Of a stretch of DNA of 26,426 bases, positions 1 through 6,109 are shown in pieces. Made by a program: the position numbers and the translations under genes. Under the pieces are notes generated by a model, which was not told the DNA's origin, searched no databases, and saw only the letters and a program-made list of their open reading frames with translations. Every line of letters begins with the position of its first letter. The stretch's first letter is position 1. Origin of the DNA: a virus; the IMG/VR virus record IMGVR_UViG_3300037502_001126, positions 1-26,426 of that record; one strand, written 5' to 3'.

Positions 1-183
1 GCTGTTATTGAGGAATTAGCGGATGTGTTAACAGTGTTTACGGAATTAATTGACGAGCTTAGTAGGTGTCATGAACCGATTGCAGACGCAGTTCTCAAAC
101 AAATACAGACGAAGACAAGCGAAAAAGGAACGTTTAGTAAGCGAGTATTTTTACGAGAAGTAATCGAAAAGGAGTCGGTATAA
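1..183 (+). CDS. MazG-like nucleotide pyrophosphohydrolase, C-terminal part
   Basis: Frame 1 is open from the window edge to TAA at 181-183, giving the last 60 residues of a protein. It starts AVIEELADVLTVFTELIDEL and later has KGTFSKRVFLREV. The EELADVLEV-type helix and the K-x-G-x-F-x-KRxFL ending match small MazG-like/phosphoribosyl-ATP pyrophosphohydrolase-like proteins of Bacillus and its phages. These hydrolyse (d)NTPs to monophosphates with metal bound by an EExxE...ExxD arrangement; the EExxD half is visible here. The stop overlaps the thyX start by one base (TAATG), so the two are probably translationally coupled. In this position it would supply or cleanse nucleotides next to ThyX and dUTPase. 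The N-terminal half is outside the window. The family call is inference from a short tail. Confidence 0.6.
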   Translation, partial: AVIEELADVLTVFTELIDELSRCHEPIADAVLKQIQTKTSEKGTFSKRVFLREVIEKESV

Positions 184-887
184 TGAACGAAATGAAACGA
201 GTGTTAAACGAAGGCTATGTGAGAATCATCGATGTTATGGGCGATGATACTTCCGTCGTAAATGCGGCAAGGTCGTCATTTGACAAATCTACGGAAGAAA
301 TGACGGAAGCTGACGTTAGGCTACTGAAATTCTTAGCGAGAGAAGGGCATCTAAGTCCGTTCAGACATGCGATGCTAACGTTCGAAGTGTATGCGCCTCT
401 AGTAGTGACGCGCCAGTGGGAAAAATATATCGTAGGATCAGACCATACGATGGACGCTCGAAATGAGAGCAGCAGGAGGTATATCACGGAAGAACCGACG
501 TTCTACGTACCTACACCGGAGCAGTGGCGAAAGAAACCCGCCAACTCCAAGCAAGGTAGCGGTGGCAACTTTACACCAGAAGAACTCGGTATTGCCTACA
601 CGAGTGAATTAGAGAAATTCTATCAACACGCAGAGGCAATCTATGAGCGAGCGCTAGATGACGGAATAGCCCCGGAGCAAGCCCGACTATTCTTACCGGC
701 ATACGGAATGTACGTTAGATGGCGATGGACGGCGAGTCTACAATCGGTGGCCCACTTCTTGAATCAGCGTATGGCTCACGATAGCCAGTGGGAGATTCAG
801 CAGTATGCTCACGCTGTATATGAATTAGTAAAGCCGTATTATCCGCATAGTATCGAAGCATTAGTAACTAAGGAGGAATCGGAATGA
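183..887 (+). CDS. thyX: Flavin-dependent thymidylate synthase ThyX
   Basis: ThyX methylates dUMP to dTMP using methylene-tetrahydrofolate, FAD and NADPH. The 234 residues have the family layout: GHLSPFRHA at 55-63, the substrate/FAD loop ending NESSRRY at 94-100 (S97 aligns with the active-site serine), a YVP segment near 108-110, LPAYGMYVRWRWTASLQS around 171-188, and HFLNQR...QWEIQQYA at 191-209. The usual RHR of the RHRx(7)S motif is replaced: aligned back from NESS it reads DHT, after an insertion containing EKYIVGS. I know this HTMD-x-x-NESSRRY form from some phage and actinobacterial ThyX proteins, so it is probably a functional subclass. The start is ATG 183 behind AAGGAG; the stop overlaps the next ATG (ATGA). 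With the upstream pyrophosphohydrolase and downstream dUTPase it forms a dTMP supply set. Confidence 0.95.
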   Translation: MNEMKRVLNEGYVRIIDVMGDDTSVVNAARSSFDKSTEEMTEADVRLLKFLAREGHLSPFRHAMLTFEVYAPLVVTRQWEKYIVGSDHTMDARNESSRRYITEEPTFYVPTPEQWRKKPANSKQGSGGNFTPEELGIAYTSELEKFYQHAEAIYERALDDGIAPEQARLFLPAYGMYVRWRWTASLQSVAHFLNQRMAHDSQWEIQQYAHAVYELVKPYYPHSIEALVTKEESE

Positions 888-1000
888 CTTACGAACAAGC
901 AGAAAATATCGCTATTGGATGCGTAATAGCCAGCGATATAGACATGGACACAAAGAACGAAGTAATAGCAGCATTAATTAGTCGGGAGGAATCGGAATGA
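884..1000 (+). CDS. Small hypothetical protein (38 aa)
   Basis: ATG 884 overlaps the thyX stop (ATGA) and sits behind AGGAGGAATCGGA. The product is 38 residues, MTYEQAENIAIGCVIASDID then MDTKNEVIAALISREESE. It is predicted to be mostly helical, and no family is recognised. Its last codons (REESE) are themselves the ribosome-binding site for the next gene; the same arrangement ends thyX. The excellent ribosome site and exact coupling on both sides make it a likely real gene in spite of its size. Function is unknown. Confidence 0.6.
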   Translation: MTYEQAENIAIGCVIASDIDMDTKNEVIAALISREESE

Positions 1001-1218
1001 AGAATTTCTTCATCGACAATTTAAAAGTCGTTGGTATAATCGCATTGGCTACGATACCTCTAGTCGCATATGCCTTGTTATATCAATACTCGGAATTGCT
1101 AGCGAGCATCGTTCTAGCAACGCCGGCATCTATTTTTATCTACGTAATCTTATACAATCACATTAAATTCGAAAGGGAGTATTCGGAATGGGAAAAGAAA
1201 ATCAATTCGAACTATTAG
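997..1218 (+). CDS. Small two-helix membrane protein
   Basis: The 73-residue protein starts at ATG 997, overlapping the previous stop, behind GGGAGGAATCGGA. Two hydrophobic stretches are clear: VVGIIALATIPLVAYALLY near residues 11-29 and LLASIVLATPASIFIYVILY near 34-53. A charged tail with KFEREYSEWEKKI follows. This predicts an inner-membrane hairpin with a cytoplasmic tail. No family is recognised and no lysis function can be argued, since it lies in the early-type operon away from any endolysin. The last 31 bases overlap the next gene. Confidence 0.7.
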   Translation: MKNFFIDNLKVVGIIALATIPLVAYALLYQYSELLASIVLATPASIFIYVILYNHIKFEREYSEWEKKINSNY

Positions 1219-1385
1219 ACGCAGCAATCGCAGTTACGGAAGCATTAGACGGAGCATCGGTAGAGACATGCTTTAAAGGCGGGGAAATTCTATGGATGAC
1301 TTTGTATTACAATTCCGCAGTCTGTCAGATTAAATCTATCGAAGACTTAGACGAATTTGTCGAAAGAATTTATCATGCGGAATAA
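1188..1385 (+). CDS. Hypothetical protein (65 aa)
   Basis: It starts at ATG 1188 inside the end of the preceding membrane-protein gene, behind GGGAGTATTCGGA. This resembles the ribosome site used at 871 and 984. The product MGKENQFELLDAAIAVTEAL... is acidic and probably alpha/beta, and has single cysteines in ETCFKGGE and SAVCQIK. No family is recognised. It overlaps the next gene by 11 bases, continuing the chain of coupled small genes between thyX and the dUTPase gene. Confidence 0.65.
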   Translation: MGKENQFELLDAAIAVTEALDGASVETCFKGGEILWMTLYYNSAVCQIKSIEDLDEFVERIYHAE

Positions 1386-1605
1386 CATCGACTTAGACAA
1401 GCGAACATATTACGGCAAATACGTCGACACCCTCGATGTATATGTCGTAAGCCCTAAGGGGCATGTATTGGCTTTCGATGAATTACCGCAATATATCGAA
1501 GAATACCTCGAATGGGAAGTGGTAGATAACGAGGTCTATGCACAAGATAACGATGACGAACGATATGAACTACGAAAGGATGCGATAATTAATGGCGAAA
1601 TATAA
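1375..1605 (+). CDS. Hypothetical acidic protein (76 aa)
   Basis: I prefer ATG 1375 (MRNNIDLDKRTYYGKYVDTL...), overlapping the previous stop and preceded by GAAAG about 8 bases upstream. An in-frame TTG at 1357 would add six residues. The protein is rich in D, E and Y and ends ELRKDAIINGEI. A short strand-turn pattern (DVYVVSPKGHVLAFDELPQY) suggests a small beta-containing fold. It is not assigned to any family. It overlaps the start of the DUF3310 gene by 14 bases. Confidence 0.6.
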   Translation: MRNNIDLDKRTYYGKYVDTLDVYVVSPKGHVLAFDELPQYIEEYLEWEVVDNEVYAQDNDDERYELRKDAIINGEI

Positions 1606-2053
1606 AGTAGGCGACCAGGTGTTTACGGCATTCTCTGAACTTCCGCTAACAATTATTCAAGTATCGGAGAGAGAAGGCAAAAATACGCAGTATAGAGGAC
1701 GAGATGTGGACGGTTGGCCGTATGATTTCGGAGATGATGACGTTAGAACGATTGAAGGTTCGACTATTGATGCGTCAGCCATAACGGTAACAAGCGAACC
1801 AATAACGGAAGAATCACTAAACTTTACGCCAACAGACACGGTAAACCATCCGCCTCACTACAACTTCGGAGACATCGAAGTTATCGATTATATCAAGCAA
1901 GTAACCGAAACCTATGACGGAGGATTCACCGCATATTGTATCGGAAATGTTCTTAAATACATTTCTCGCGCACAACATAAAGGTAATCCTGCGGAGGACT
2001 TACGCAAAGCCGAATGGTACTTACGAAAGGCTATCGAAAATGAATCTGAATAA
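1592..2053 (+). CDS. DUF3310 domain protein
   Basis: The 153-residue protein has two parts. Residues 1-55 (KVGDQVF...IIQVSE...GRDVDGWPYDF) look like a small SH3-like beta barrel. Residues 83-150 match DUF3310, widespread in phages: VNHPPHYN, then DIEVIDYIKQVT, then FTAYCIGNVLKYISRAQHKG, then EDLRKAEWYLRKAIE. DUF3310 proteins are common beside nucleotide-metabolism genes and sometimes carry 'nucleotide kinase' labels, but I know of no secure biochemical role. The start is ATG 1592 behind AAAGGATG. The end overlaps the next gene by 14 bases. Its place between thyX and the dUTPase gene fits a role in the DNA-precursor operon, which is inference. Confidence 0.85.
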   Translation: MAKYKVGDQVFTAFSELPLTIIQVSEREGKNTQYRGRDVDGWPYDFGDDDVRTIEGSTIDASAITVTSEPITEESLNFTPTDTVNHPPHYNFGDIEVIDYIKQVTETYDGGFTAYCIGNVLKYISRAQHKGNPAEDLRKAEWYLRKAIENESE

Positions 2054-2207
2054 AGACGAAGTTGTGGACGAGTTAGACGTGTTAGTGGTCGCTATCTTCA
2101 TATTTCCCGACCATTTAAAGGACAGTGCGACTTACAAAGCACTTACCGACATGATGCGGAAACGTTCGCAGTGGCTATCTGAACATTACGAGGAGGACAA
2201 CGAATGA
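2040..2207 (+). CDS. Small hypothetical protein (55 aa)
   Basis: ATG 2040 lies within the end of the DUF3310 gene and is preceded by AAAGG about 9 bases upstream. A longer in-frame reading starting near 1914 would run through the conserved DUF3310 core and lacks a ribosome site, so I reject it. The product begins MNLNKDEVVDELDVLVVAIF, continues with FPDHLKDSATYKALTDMMRK and ends HYEEDNE. It appears entirely helical and no family is recognised. Its stop overlaps the dUTPase start by 4 bases (ATGA), indicating coupling. Confidence 0.6.
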   Translation: MNLNKDEVVDELDVLVVAIFIFPDHLKDSATYKALTDMMRKRSQWLSEHYEEDNE

Positions 2208-2821
2208 AACTCGAATTTAAACGATTAAGACCGACAGCTTGCGTCCCTACTTACGCACATGAAGGTGACGCAGGTTTCGACTTATATGTGTCAGAGGATA
2301 CAATTATTTACCCGGGAGAATCCGCTATGGTTCCGACAGCCTTATCGGTAGCCCTCCCGGAGGGTTACGAATTACAGGTCCGTAATCGTAGCGGGATCAC
2401 TTCTCGAACGAAACTACGCGTCCAACTCGGCACTGTTGACGCAGGTTATCGCGGAGAAATCCATATCATGGTCGATAATCTCGAACACTTTGCGACAGGT
2501 CTTACGGATGAACACGTTCTTACTATCGATAAATACAACAACCTACAAAACATCGGTGATAAATATCCTGTCGGTACATATCTCGTAAGAGCAGGCGATA
2601 GAATCGCACAAGGCGTCATTAACCGGGTTGAACGCGTTAGATTCGAAGAAGTCGCAGAACTACCGGAAAGTGTGCGAGGTGAAGGCGGATTTGGTTCGAC
2701 AGATGCGTATGACTTCGACTTGCTAGCGGATGCTTATGCGCAAGCACAACGTAAGGGTCCGGCTATTGGTGGGTCTGTTACCGACCATATTATCCGAGAT
2801 TATTTCGAAGATGAGGACTAA
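2204..2821 (+). CDS. dut: dUTPase (dUTP nucleotidohydrolase)
   Basis: This trimeric-type dUTPase hydrolyses dUTP to dUMP and pyrophosphate. It keeps uracil out of phage DNA and makes the substrate of ThyX. All five motifs are present: I GDAGFDLY (21-28), II RNRSGI (60-65), III GTVDAGYRGEI (76-86) with the conserved aspartate and tyrosine, IV GDRIAQGV (131-138), and V GEGGFGST (159-166). At 205 residues it is longer than the usual 140-150. The extra length is an insert between motifs III and IV (about 95-125) and an acidic tail after residue 167, as seen in some Bacillus phage enzymes. The start is ATG 2204 behind GAGGAGGA. A terminator follows at once. Confidence 0.95.
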   Translation: MKLEFKRLRPTACVPTYAHEGDAGFDLYVSEDTIIYPGESAMVPTALSVALPEGYELQVRNRSGITSRTKLRVQLGTVDAGYRGEIHIMVDNLEHFATGLTDEHVLTIDKYNNLQNIGDKYPVGTYLVRAGDRIAQGVINRVERVRFEEVAELPESVRGEGGFGSTDAYDFDLLADAYAQAQRKGPAIGGSVTDHIIRDYFEDED

Positions 2822-2828
2822 TAGATTC

Positions 2829-2853
2829 GCCTACCTTTGCGTAGGCTTTTCTT
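2829..2853 (+). terminator. Rho-independent terminator after dUTPase gene
   Basis: GCCTAC (2829-2834) pairs with GTAGGC (2841-2846) across a 6-base loop, followed by TTTTCTT. The stem is short, so readthrough into the next two genes is likely. No separate promoter is evident before 2876. Confidence 0.6.
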
Positions 2854-2875
2854 ATTTAACGAAGGAGGAATCAGA

Positions 2876-3217
2876 ATGAACATCGACTTATCAACGCTAT
2901 CAGACGAAGAAGTAGGTATTGCCATCCTTAACGTCTATGACTATCGCATAAGCCACGCAGAACTCGGGGACCCTGCGATAATAGATTTCGTACTAGACGT
3001 CGACAAGGCGCTAGCAGACGCAGAGCTAACCGATAAGGACCGTGAATACTTAACCGCCTATACGACCGCCTTAAATGGCGACTACAATCCGTCAGACATG
3101 GCGGCAGTCACCGATAAAGCAGGCGAACTAGTCGGAAAGAGTGGGCGTACGATACGGCGGGCATTACAACGGATTCATACGGAGCTAGGCAGAGTCTATC
3201 GAGAGGGAGCTGAATAG
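2876..3217 (+). CDS. Hypothetical protein, possible HTH regulator
   Basis: The start is ATG 2876 behind AGGAGGAATCAGA, almost the same ribosome site as at 871 and 984. A longer in-frame reading from 2837 would begin inside the terminator and is rejected. The 113 residues are acidic in the first half (STLSDEEVGIAILNVYDYRI). The last third is basic and reads GELVGKSGRTIRRALQRIHT. This resembles the recognition helix of a helix-turn-helix or sigma region 4-like fold (residues about 85-110). I infer a DNA-binding or late-transcription regulator, but the family is not recognised and the call is weak. The stop is followed directly by the next ATG. Confidence 0.6.
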   Translation: MNIDLSTLSDEEVGIAILNVYDYRISHAELGDPAIIDFVLDVDKALADAELTDKDREYLTAYTTALNGDYNPSDMAAVTDKAGELVGKSGRTIRRALQRIHTELGRVYREGAE

Positions 3218-3694
3218 ATGCGATTTACATTCGACATTAACGGAGATTACCACGAACAGCTAACGGAATACATAGAAGAAATATTACGAATAGCTAACGA
3301 TGAGGACGCAGAGGCTACACTAGGAGGCGTAGAGGACCGCTGTAAGCTGATTGAATCGCTATTCGAATCGTACATCACGACGATACATAAACGCCCACCA
3401 TACGAACATATAGGGCGCCTAGTACGCGTTATTGATTACGAATACTATACGCTAAATCATCGTAATAAATCGAATCTACACGAATACAGCTATCTAACGG
3501 AGACTCAAGAGAAGCTGCGACAGAAATCGGAAGCAAGCTGGCTACTAGCGGACACTTTCGATAGTGAGTACATCAACTATGCGTTACCTACCCGCGTAAC
3601 CATGCGGAAAAGACGTGAGCTACTCGGATTGGATTCGCAGACACGATCACTCTACGATAAGAGGTCGGATACTAACGAAATACATACACTATAA
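3218..3694 (+). CDS. Hypothetical phage protein
   Basis: ATG 3218 follows the previous stop without a gap, behind GAGAGGGAG. The 158 residues open MRFTFDINGDYHEQLTEYIE and continue GGVEDRCKLIESLFESYITT. This type of opening is familiar from uncharacterised proteins of Bacillus phages and prophages, but no function is known to me. The N-terminal half is acidic and helical; the C-terminal 40 residues are basic (TRVTMRKRRELL). It is the last gene of the left operon and is followed by a strong terminator. Confidence 0.7.
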   Translation: MRFTFDINGDYHEQLTEYIEEILRIANDEDAEATLGGVEDRCKLIESLFESYITTIHKRPPYEHIGRLVRVIDYEYYTLNHRNKSNLHEYSYLTETQEKLRQKSEASWLLADTFDSEYINYALPTRVTMRKRRELLGLDSQTRSLYDKRSDTNEIHTL

Positions 3695-3697
3695 CCT

Positions 3698-3733
3698 AAA
3701 CGGAGGGGCTACGACAGCTTCTCCGTTTTTATT
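3698..3733 (+). terminator. Strong Rho-independent terminator closing the left operon
   Basis: AAACGGAG (3698-3705) pairs with CTCCGTTT (3721-3728). The inner GGGCT/AGCTT also pairs with two G-U wobbles, giving a 13-bp stem with a 5-base loop. A T-rich tail follows. It ends transcription 4 bases after the stop of the preceding gene. Confidence 0.85.
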
Positions 3734-3743
3734 TGCGTGGAAT

Positions 3744-3758
3744 ATGCGTCTGAGAGCG
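3744..3758 (+). repeat. 15-bp direct repeat, first copy
   Basis: ATGCGTCTGAGAGCG occurs here and again, identically, at 4233-4247. Each copy lies near a TCATGCGT word (about 3783 and 4212). The role is unknown. Confidence 0.75.
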
Positions 3759-3850
3759 AAAATAAGCGTCATACAGACGTTTTCATGCGTTAAGGGTATT
3801 AGCGTACCATATTCGATAAATAGGGCGCTATGGCTACGATTTTACTCCGG

Positions 3851-3988
3851 GGAGGGTGTTCGAAATTGATTCCGAAAATTAACCGGCGGGAGGGGTTCGA
3901 ATTTTAACCGGGGTGGGGGTGGTAAATTCGATTTCAAAGTCGGAAGGGGATTCGGGGTCGGACCGGGGACCGGGGGAGGGGACGGGGG
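3851..3988 (+). other. G-rich, quadruplex-prone tract
   Basis: The + strand has many runs of four or five G. Six such runs fall within 3946-3988 (at 3946, 3954, 3965, 3972, 3978 and 3984) with loops of 1 to 7 bases, which satisfies the usual G-quadruplex pattern. Shorter runs occur from 3851 onward. It is strongly different in composition from both neighbouring gene blocks. Confidence 0.8.
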
Positions 3989-4258
3989 TATCGATTTTCA
4001 TTTTCGAATTGAAATCGAAATCAAACTCGAAATCAACTTCGATTTTAGGCGATTACGCTTCGAAATCAAAGTCGGATGCCTTACGATAACTCCCTCGAAC
4101 ACTGCCTCGCATACTACCCCCCCCTATATCCGCCTGCCCTACCGCTATATACATACGTAAGAATATCGGACACTTTCCGTATAGGCTTTTAACTTAACTT
4201 AGTCGGATAATCATGCGTAAAACACCGTTTCGATGCGTCTGAGAGCGTTCTGACAACG

Positions 4259-4301
4259 CAAAAAAGCCGTCAACCTGTCGGAATTACCGGATAGTTGGCG
4301 G
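4259..4301 (-). terminator. Rho-independent terminator reading leftward
   Basis: Read on the minus strand, CCGCCAAC pairs with GTTGACGG (one G-U pair). An inner CCGG-type stem lies within the loop, and CTTTTTTG follows. On the + strand the arms are 4267-4274 and 4294-4301, with six A at 4260-4265. No minus-strand gene is apparent, so it would serve an untranslated or antisense transcript. Confidence 0.5.
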
Positions 4302-4343
4302 GAATAGTAGAAATTTATCGATGATTATTCGAAAAAGTTTCGG

Positions 4344-4387
4344 ATTATAGGCGAAAAAGTGTCCGATTTCTGTCGTTATGTAGGTAT
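4344..4387 (+). repeat. 44-bp dispersed repeat, copy A
   Basis: This stretch matches 9310-9353 at 37 of 44 positions without gaps by hand alignment. Shared words are ATTATAG, TGTCCGATTT and TTATGTAGGTAT. It links the two gene-free blocks on either side of the small-gene island. Confidence 0.75.
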
Positions 4388-4460
4388 GTGATCGTGAAGA
4401 TGTCCGAGATTTTGTCCGATAGTTTGTTTCGGGGGATTTCGAGTTGTTGGCGATTTTTCT

Positions 4461-4490
4461 ACGCGTGCGTGCGTGCGCGTGCGCGCGTGT
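4461..4490. other. Alternating purine-pyrimidine tract (Z-DNA prone)
   Basis: Thirty bases alternate strictly purine-pyrimidine, made of CG and TG/CA steps (ACGCGTGCGTGCGTGCGCGT and onward). Such tracts can adopt Z-DNA under negative supercoiling. Confidence 0.75.
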
Positions 4491-4991
4491 GGGCGCATTT
4501 TATATAACCCTATATATAAGAAGGGTATTTGGAACTTTATTTCCATTTCTTACAGTATATGGGAGGGATTTGGGAGGAAGTGGGATATTTGATCCCGGGT
4601 TCAGTCGATTTGGCAGCGTTTTTCCAGTGTCGAACGGTTGTTCAGCGATTCCATATTATGGAGGTACCGAGCTTACATATTTTTACAGTGCCGGTTGTTG
4701 GACGTCTTTGTTCGACAATCCGTTTGTAGTCGAATAGTCCCGGCTTTGGCTTGCGGTTGTATAACGTTAAAATTGCGATGATCTAGCGTATATGTGAACG
4801 TCAAACAGTCGAATATGATAGAGATATTTTAGCGGTCGTTTTATGATATGATCGATAGCGGGATTTTTCCGGCTGGTTGACGGTTGAAGTCGTTTTATGA
4901 TCGTGATTATTCGGTTGTCAATGTTCGAGTGATATATCTTATACTATTAGTATATCGCGTATAGTTGGTATTACAATAGATATAGGGTTAT

Positions 4992-5015
4992 AAGTGTTTA
5001 CGCGGTTAAACACTT
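4992..5015. promoter_or_regulatory. Palindromic operator-like site O1
   Basis: AAGTGTTTA (4992-5000) and TAAACACTT (5007-5015) are perfect inverted repeats around a 6-base centre. The first 20 bases match a site over the -35 box of the 5643 promoter at 17 of 20 positions, and a site at 5105-5124 more weakly. It is probably a repressor or activator site for the two promoters downstream; the binding protein is unknown. Confidence 0.55.
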
Positions 5016-5109
5016 TTATAAGTGATCCGGTTTATTCGAGGATTCTATTTTATCTATATAATGAAGAAACACGTTTTAAAACTTTTTTAAAAAAGATTAG
5101 TTAAAACTG

Positions 5110-5138
5110 TTGACAGTATTAAACGATGATGATATACT
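5110..5138 (+). promoter_or_regulatory. Sigma-A-type promoter P1
   Basis: TTGACA (5110-5115) and TATACT (5133-5138) are separated by 17 bases, close to the vegetative consensus, with A/T tracts just upstream. The -35 box lies inside a 22-bp imperfect palindrome at 5101-5122 (TTAAAACTGT / ACAGTATTAA), which suggests control by a dimeric protein. It drives 5185 and 5403. Confidence 0.85.
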
Positions 5139-5184
5139 AGGTTCATAAGTTAAAACAATAAAAAACGAAAGAGGGAATGTTAAA

Positions 5185-5400
5185 ATGAAAGATTTTAGAG
5201 GCGGTAAAGTTTTAAAAATAGAAGGCGACAACGTTCTAACGGGCCCGCAAAACTGTTACGACATGAATTACCATTTATACAGTAAGTCAGGTTTTTCGAT
5301 GCTTCACGATATGGAGCGGCTTATCGCTATTGACGATATGCCGGATGAAATCCCTAACGAATGGTTAGAATTAAGACACTTGTCATGGAAGGAGTGTTAA
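5185..5400 (+). CDS. Hypothetical small protein, cassette 1 first gene
   Basis: The start is ATG 5185, 46 bases after the -10 box of P1, behind GAGGGAATGTTAAA. The 71 residues open MKDFRGGKVLKIEGDNVLTG and end HLSWKEC. The middle is acidic (AIDDMPDEIPNEWLEL). No family is recognised. It is followed by a membrane-protein gene 2 bases after its stop, whose ribosome site AAGGAG overlaps the last codons. The same order (promoter-leader, soluble protein, membrane protein) recurs at 5643-6393, although the soluble proteins are not similar. Early expression and host takeover are plausible but unproven. Confidence 0.65.
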   Translation: MKDFRGGKVLKIEGDNVLTGPQNCYDMNYHLYSKSGFSMLHDMERLIAIDDMPDEIPNEWLELRHLSWKEC

Positions 5401-5402
5401 AA

Positions 5403-5621
5403 ATGAAAAACTTAATCAGATCATCGGTTATGTACTTTTTAATAATAGCGATTTTAGCGGGCGTAACGCTTGCTTATAGCCGATACTATGAAGCGCTCGA
5501 ATACGCTGAAAAAATCGAATACTTGAAAGACTCAGCGGAAGCCCACGCGGGGAAAAATATTAATAATCGCGTGGCTATCGACGGTGGACGTTATACGCTC
5601 GAATTAAAAGTAAATGAATAA
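5403..5621 (+). CDS. Small single-pass membrane protein, paralogue A
   Basis: The start is ATG 5403 behind GGAAGGAGTGTTAAAA; an in-frame reading from 5361 lacks this support. The 72 residues comprise a short basic N-terminus (MKNLIRSS), one hydrophobic helix (about 8-25, VMYFLIIAILAGVTLAY), then RYYEALEYAEKIEYLKDSAE and a C-terminal RVAIDGGRYTLELKVNE. The N-in, C-out orientation of a membrane-anchored protein or uncleaved signal is likely. It is clearly paralogous to the protein at 6106: about 22 of 45 residues are identical after the helix by hand alignment. Function is unknown. Confidence 0.75.
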   Translation: MKNLIRSSVMYFLIIAILAGVTLAYSRYYEALEYAEKIEYLKDSAEAHAGKNINNRVAIDGGRYTLELKVNE

Positions 5622-5642
5622 TAAATAAATTGTTAAAAAGTG

Positions 5643-5671
5643 TTGACAAGGTTAAACTAACGTGATATACT
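5643..5671 (+). promoter_or_regulatory. Sigma-A-type promoter P2
   Basis: TTGACA (5643-5648) and TATACT (5666-5671) are 17 bases apart. From the -10 box through the next start codon the leader is nearly the same as that of P1: shared blocks are TATACTAGGTTCATAAGTT, AAAACAATA and GGAATGTTAAAATGAAA. The -35 box lies in a 20-mer (5638-5657) matching the palindrome at 4992. It drives 5720 and 6106. Confidence 0.85.
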
Positions 5672-5719
5672 AGGTTCATAAGTTTAAAACAATATAAAAA
5701 AGGAAGAAGGAATGTTAAA

Positions 5720-6109
5720 ATGAAATACTTTACACAAGAGGAAATCAGACAAGATCTAATTGACGAATTAGAAGTATTTAACGGATATTATGCTGACTTG
5801 CACCATGAAACATTTAACACTAATTACTATTTAATCAGTAACTATGAGTGTGAGCAAGCACTAGAAGATTATGGCGTGTTTGATGCTATTCGAGAGGTGC
5901 AGGCATGGGAAAAAGATGCCACCGGTGAAACTTATACAGAAGTTGAGGCATTTAATATAGCAAACATGCTATATTACATCAAATCAGAAGCGTTTATGAC
6001 GGAATATGAGCCATTTGCTAGTCTGTTCAGTGAAGTATTCAACTTAATAGCGGACGATGAAACAAACGCCCGCCTTATAGAAGCATTAAAGGACGGGGAT
6101 GAACAGTGA
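5720..6109 (+). CDS. Hypothetical acidic protein, cassette 2 first gene
   Basis: The start is ATG 5720 behind GGAAGAAGGAATGTTAAA, 48 bases after the P2 -10 box. The 129 residues are strongly acidic and helical. They read MKYFTQEEIRQDLIDELEVF, then NYYLISNYECEQALEDYGVF, then ANMLYYIKSEAF. The xYxxxQALExYGVFxAI pattern is familiar from uncharacterised proteins of Gram-positive phages and plasmids; I cannot name a function. Codon use is AT-richer than in the late genes. Its end overlaps the next start by 4 bases (GTGA context at 6106). Confidence 0.7.
   Translation: MKYFTQEEIRQDLIDELEVFNGYYADLHHETFNTNYYLISNYECEQALEDYGVFDAIREVQAWEKDATGETYTEVEAFNIANMLYYIKSEAFMTEYEPFASLFSEVFNLIADDETNARLIEALKDGDEQ

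Larger units (their letters stand above)
3734..5100. other. Gene-free block 1 (about 1.4 kb)
   Basis: No reading frame here has a ribosome site or protein-like composition. The block contains a G-rich tract (3851-3988), a patch of repeated TCGAAATC/GATTTCGA words (3925-4075), and a duplicated 15-mer (3744-3758 and 4233-4247). It also has a leftward terminator (4259-4301), one member of a 44-bp dispersed repeat (4344-4387), an alternating purine-pyrimidine tract (4461-4490), and palindromes at 4940-4954 and 4992-5015. Such a gap is unusual for a compact phage genome and suggests regulatory or structural DNA, or untranslated RNA. Confidence 0.7.

Noticed and set aside
4444-4737. Open frames of 97 and 66 codons in gene-free block 1
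   Set aside because: No ribosome site, odd composition driven by the CG/TG tract and no protein-like pattern; two frames overlap each other in the same strand.
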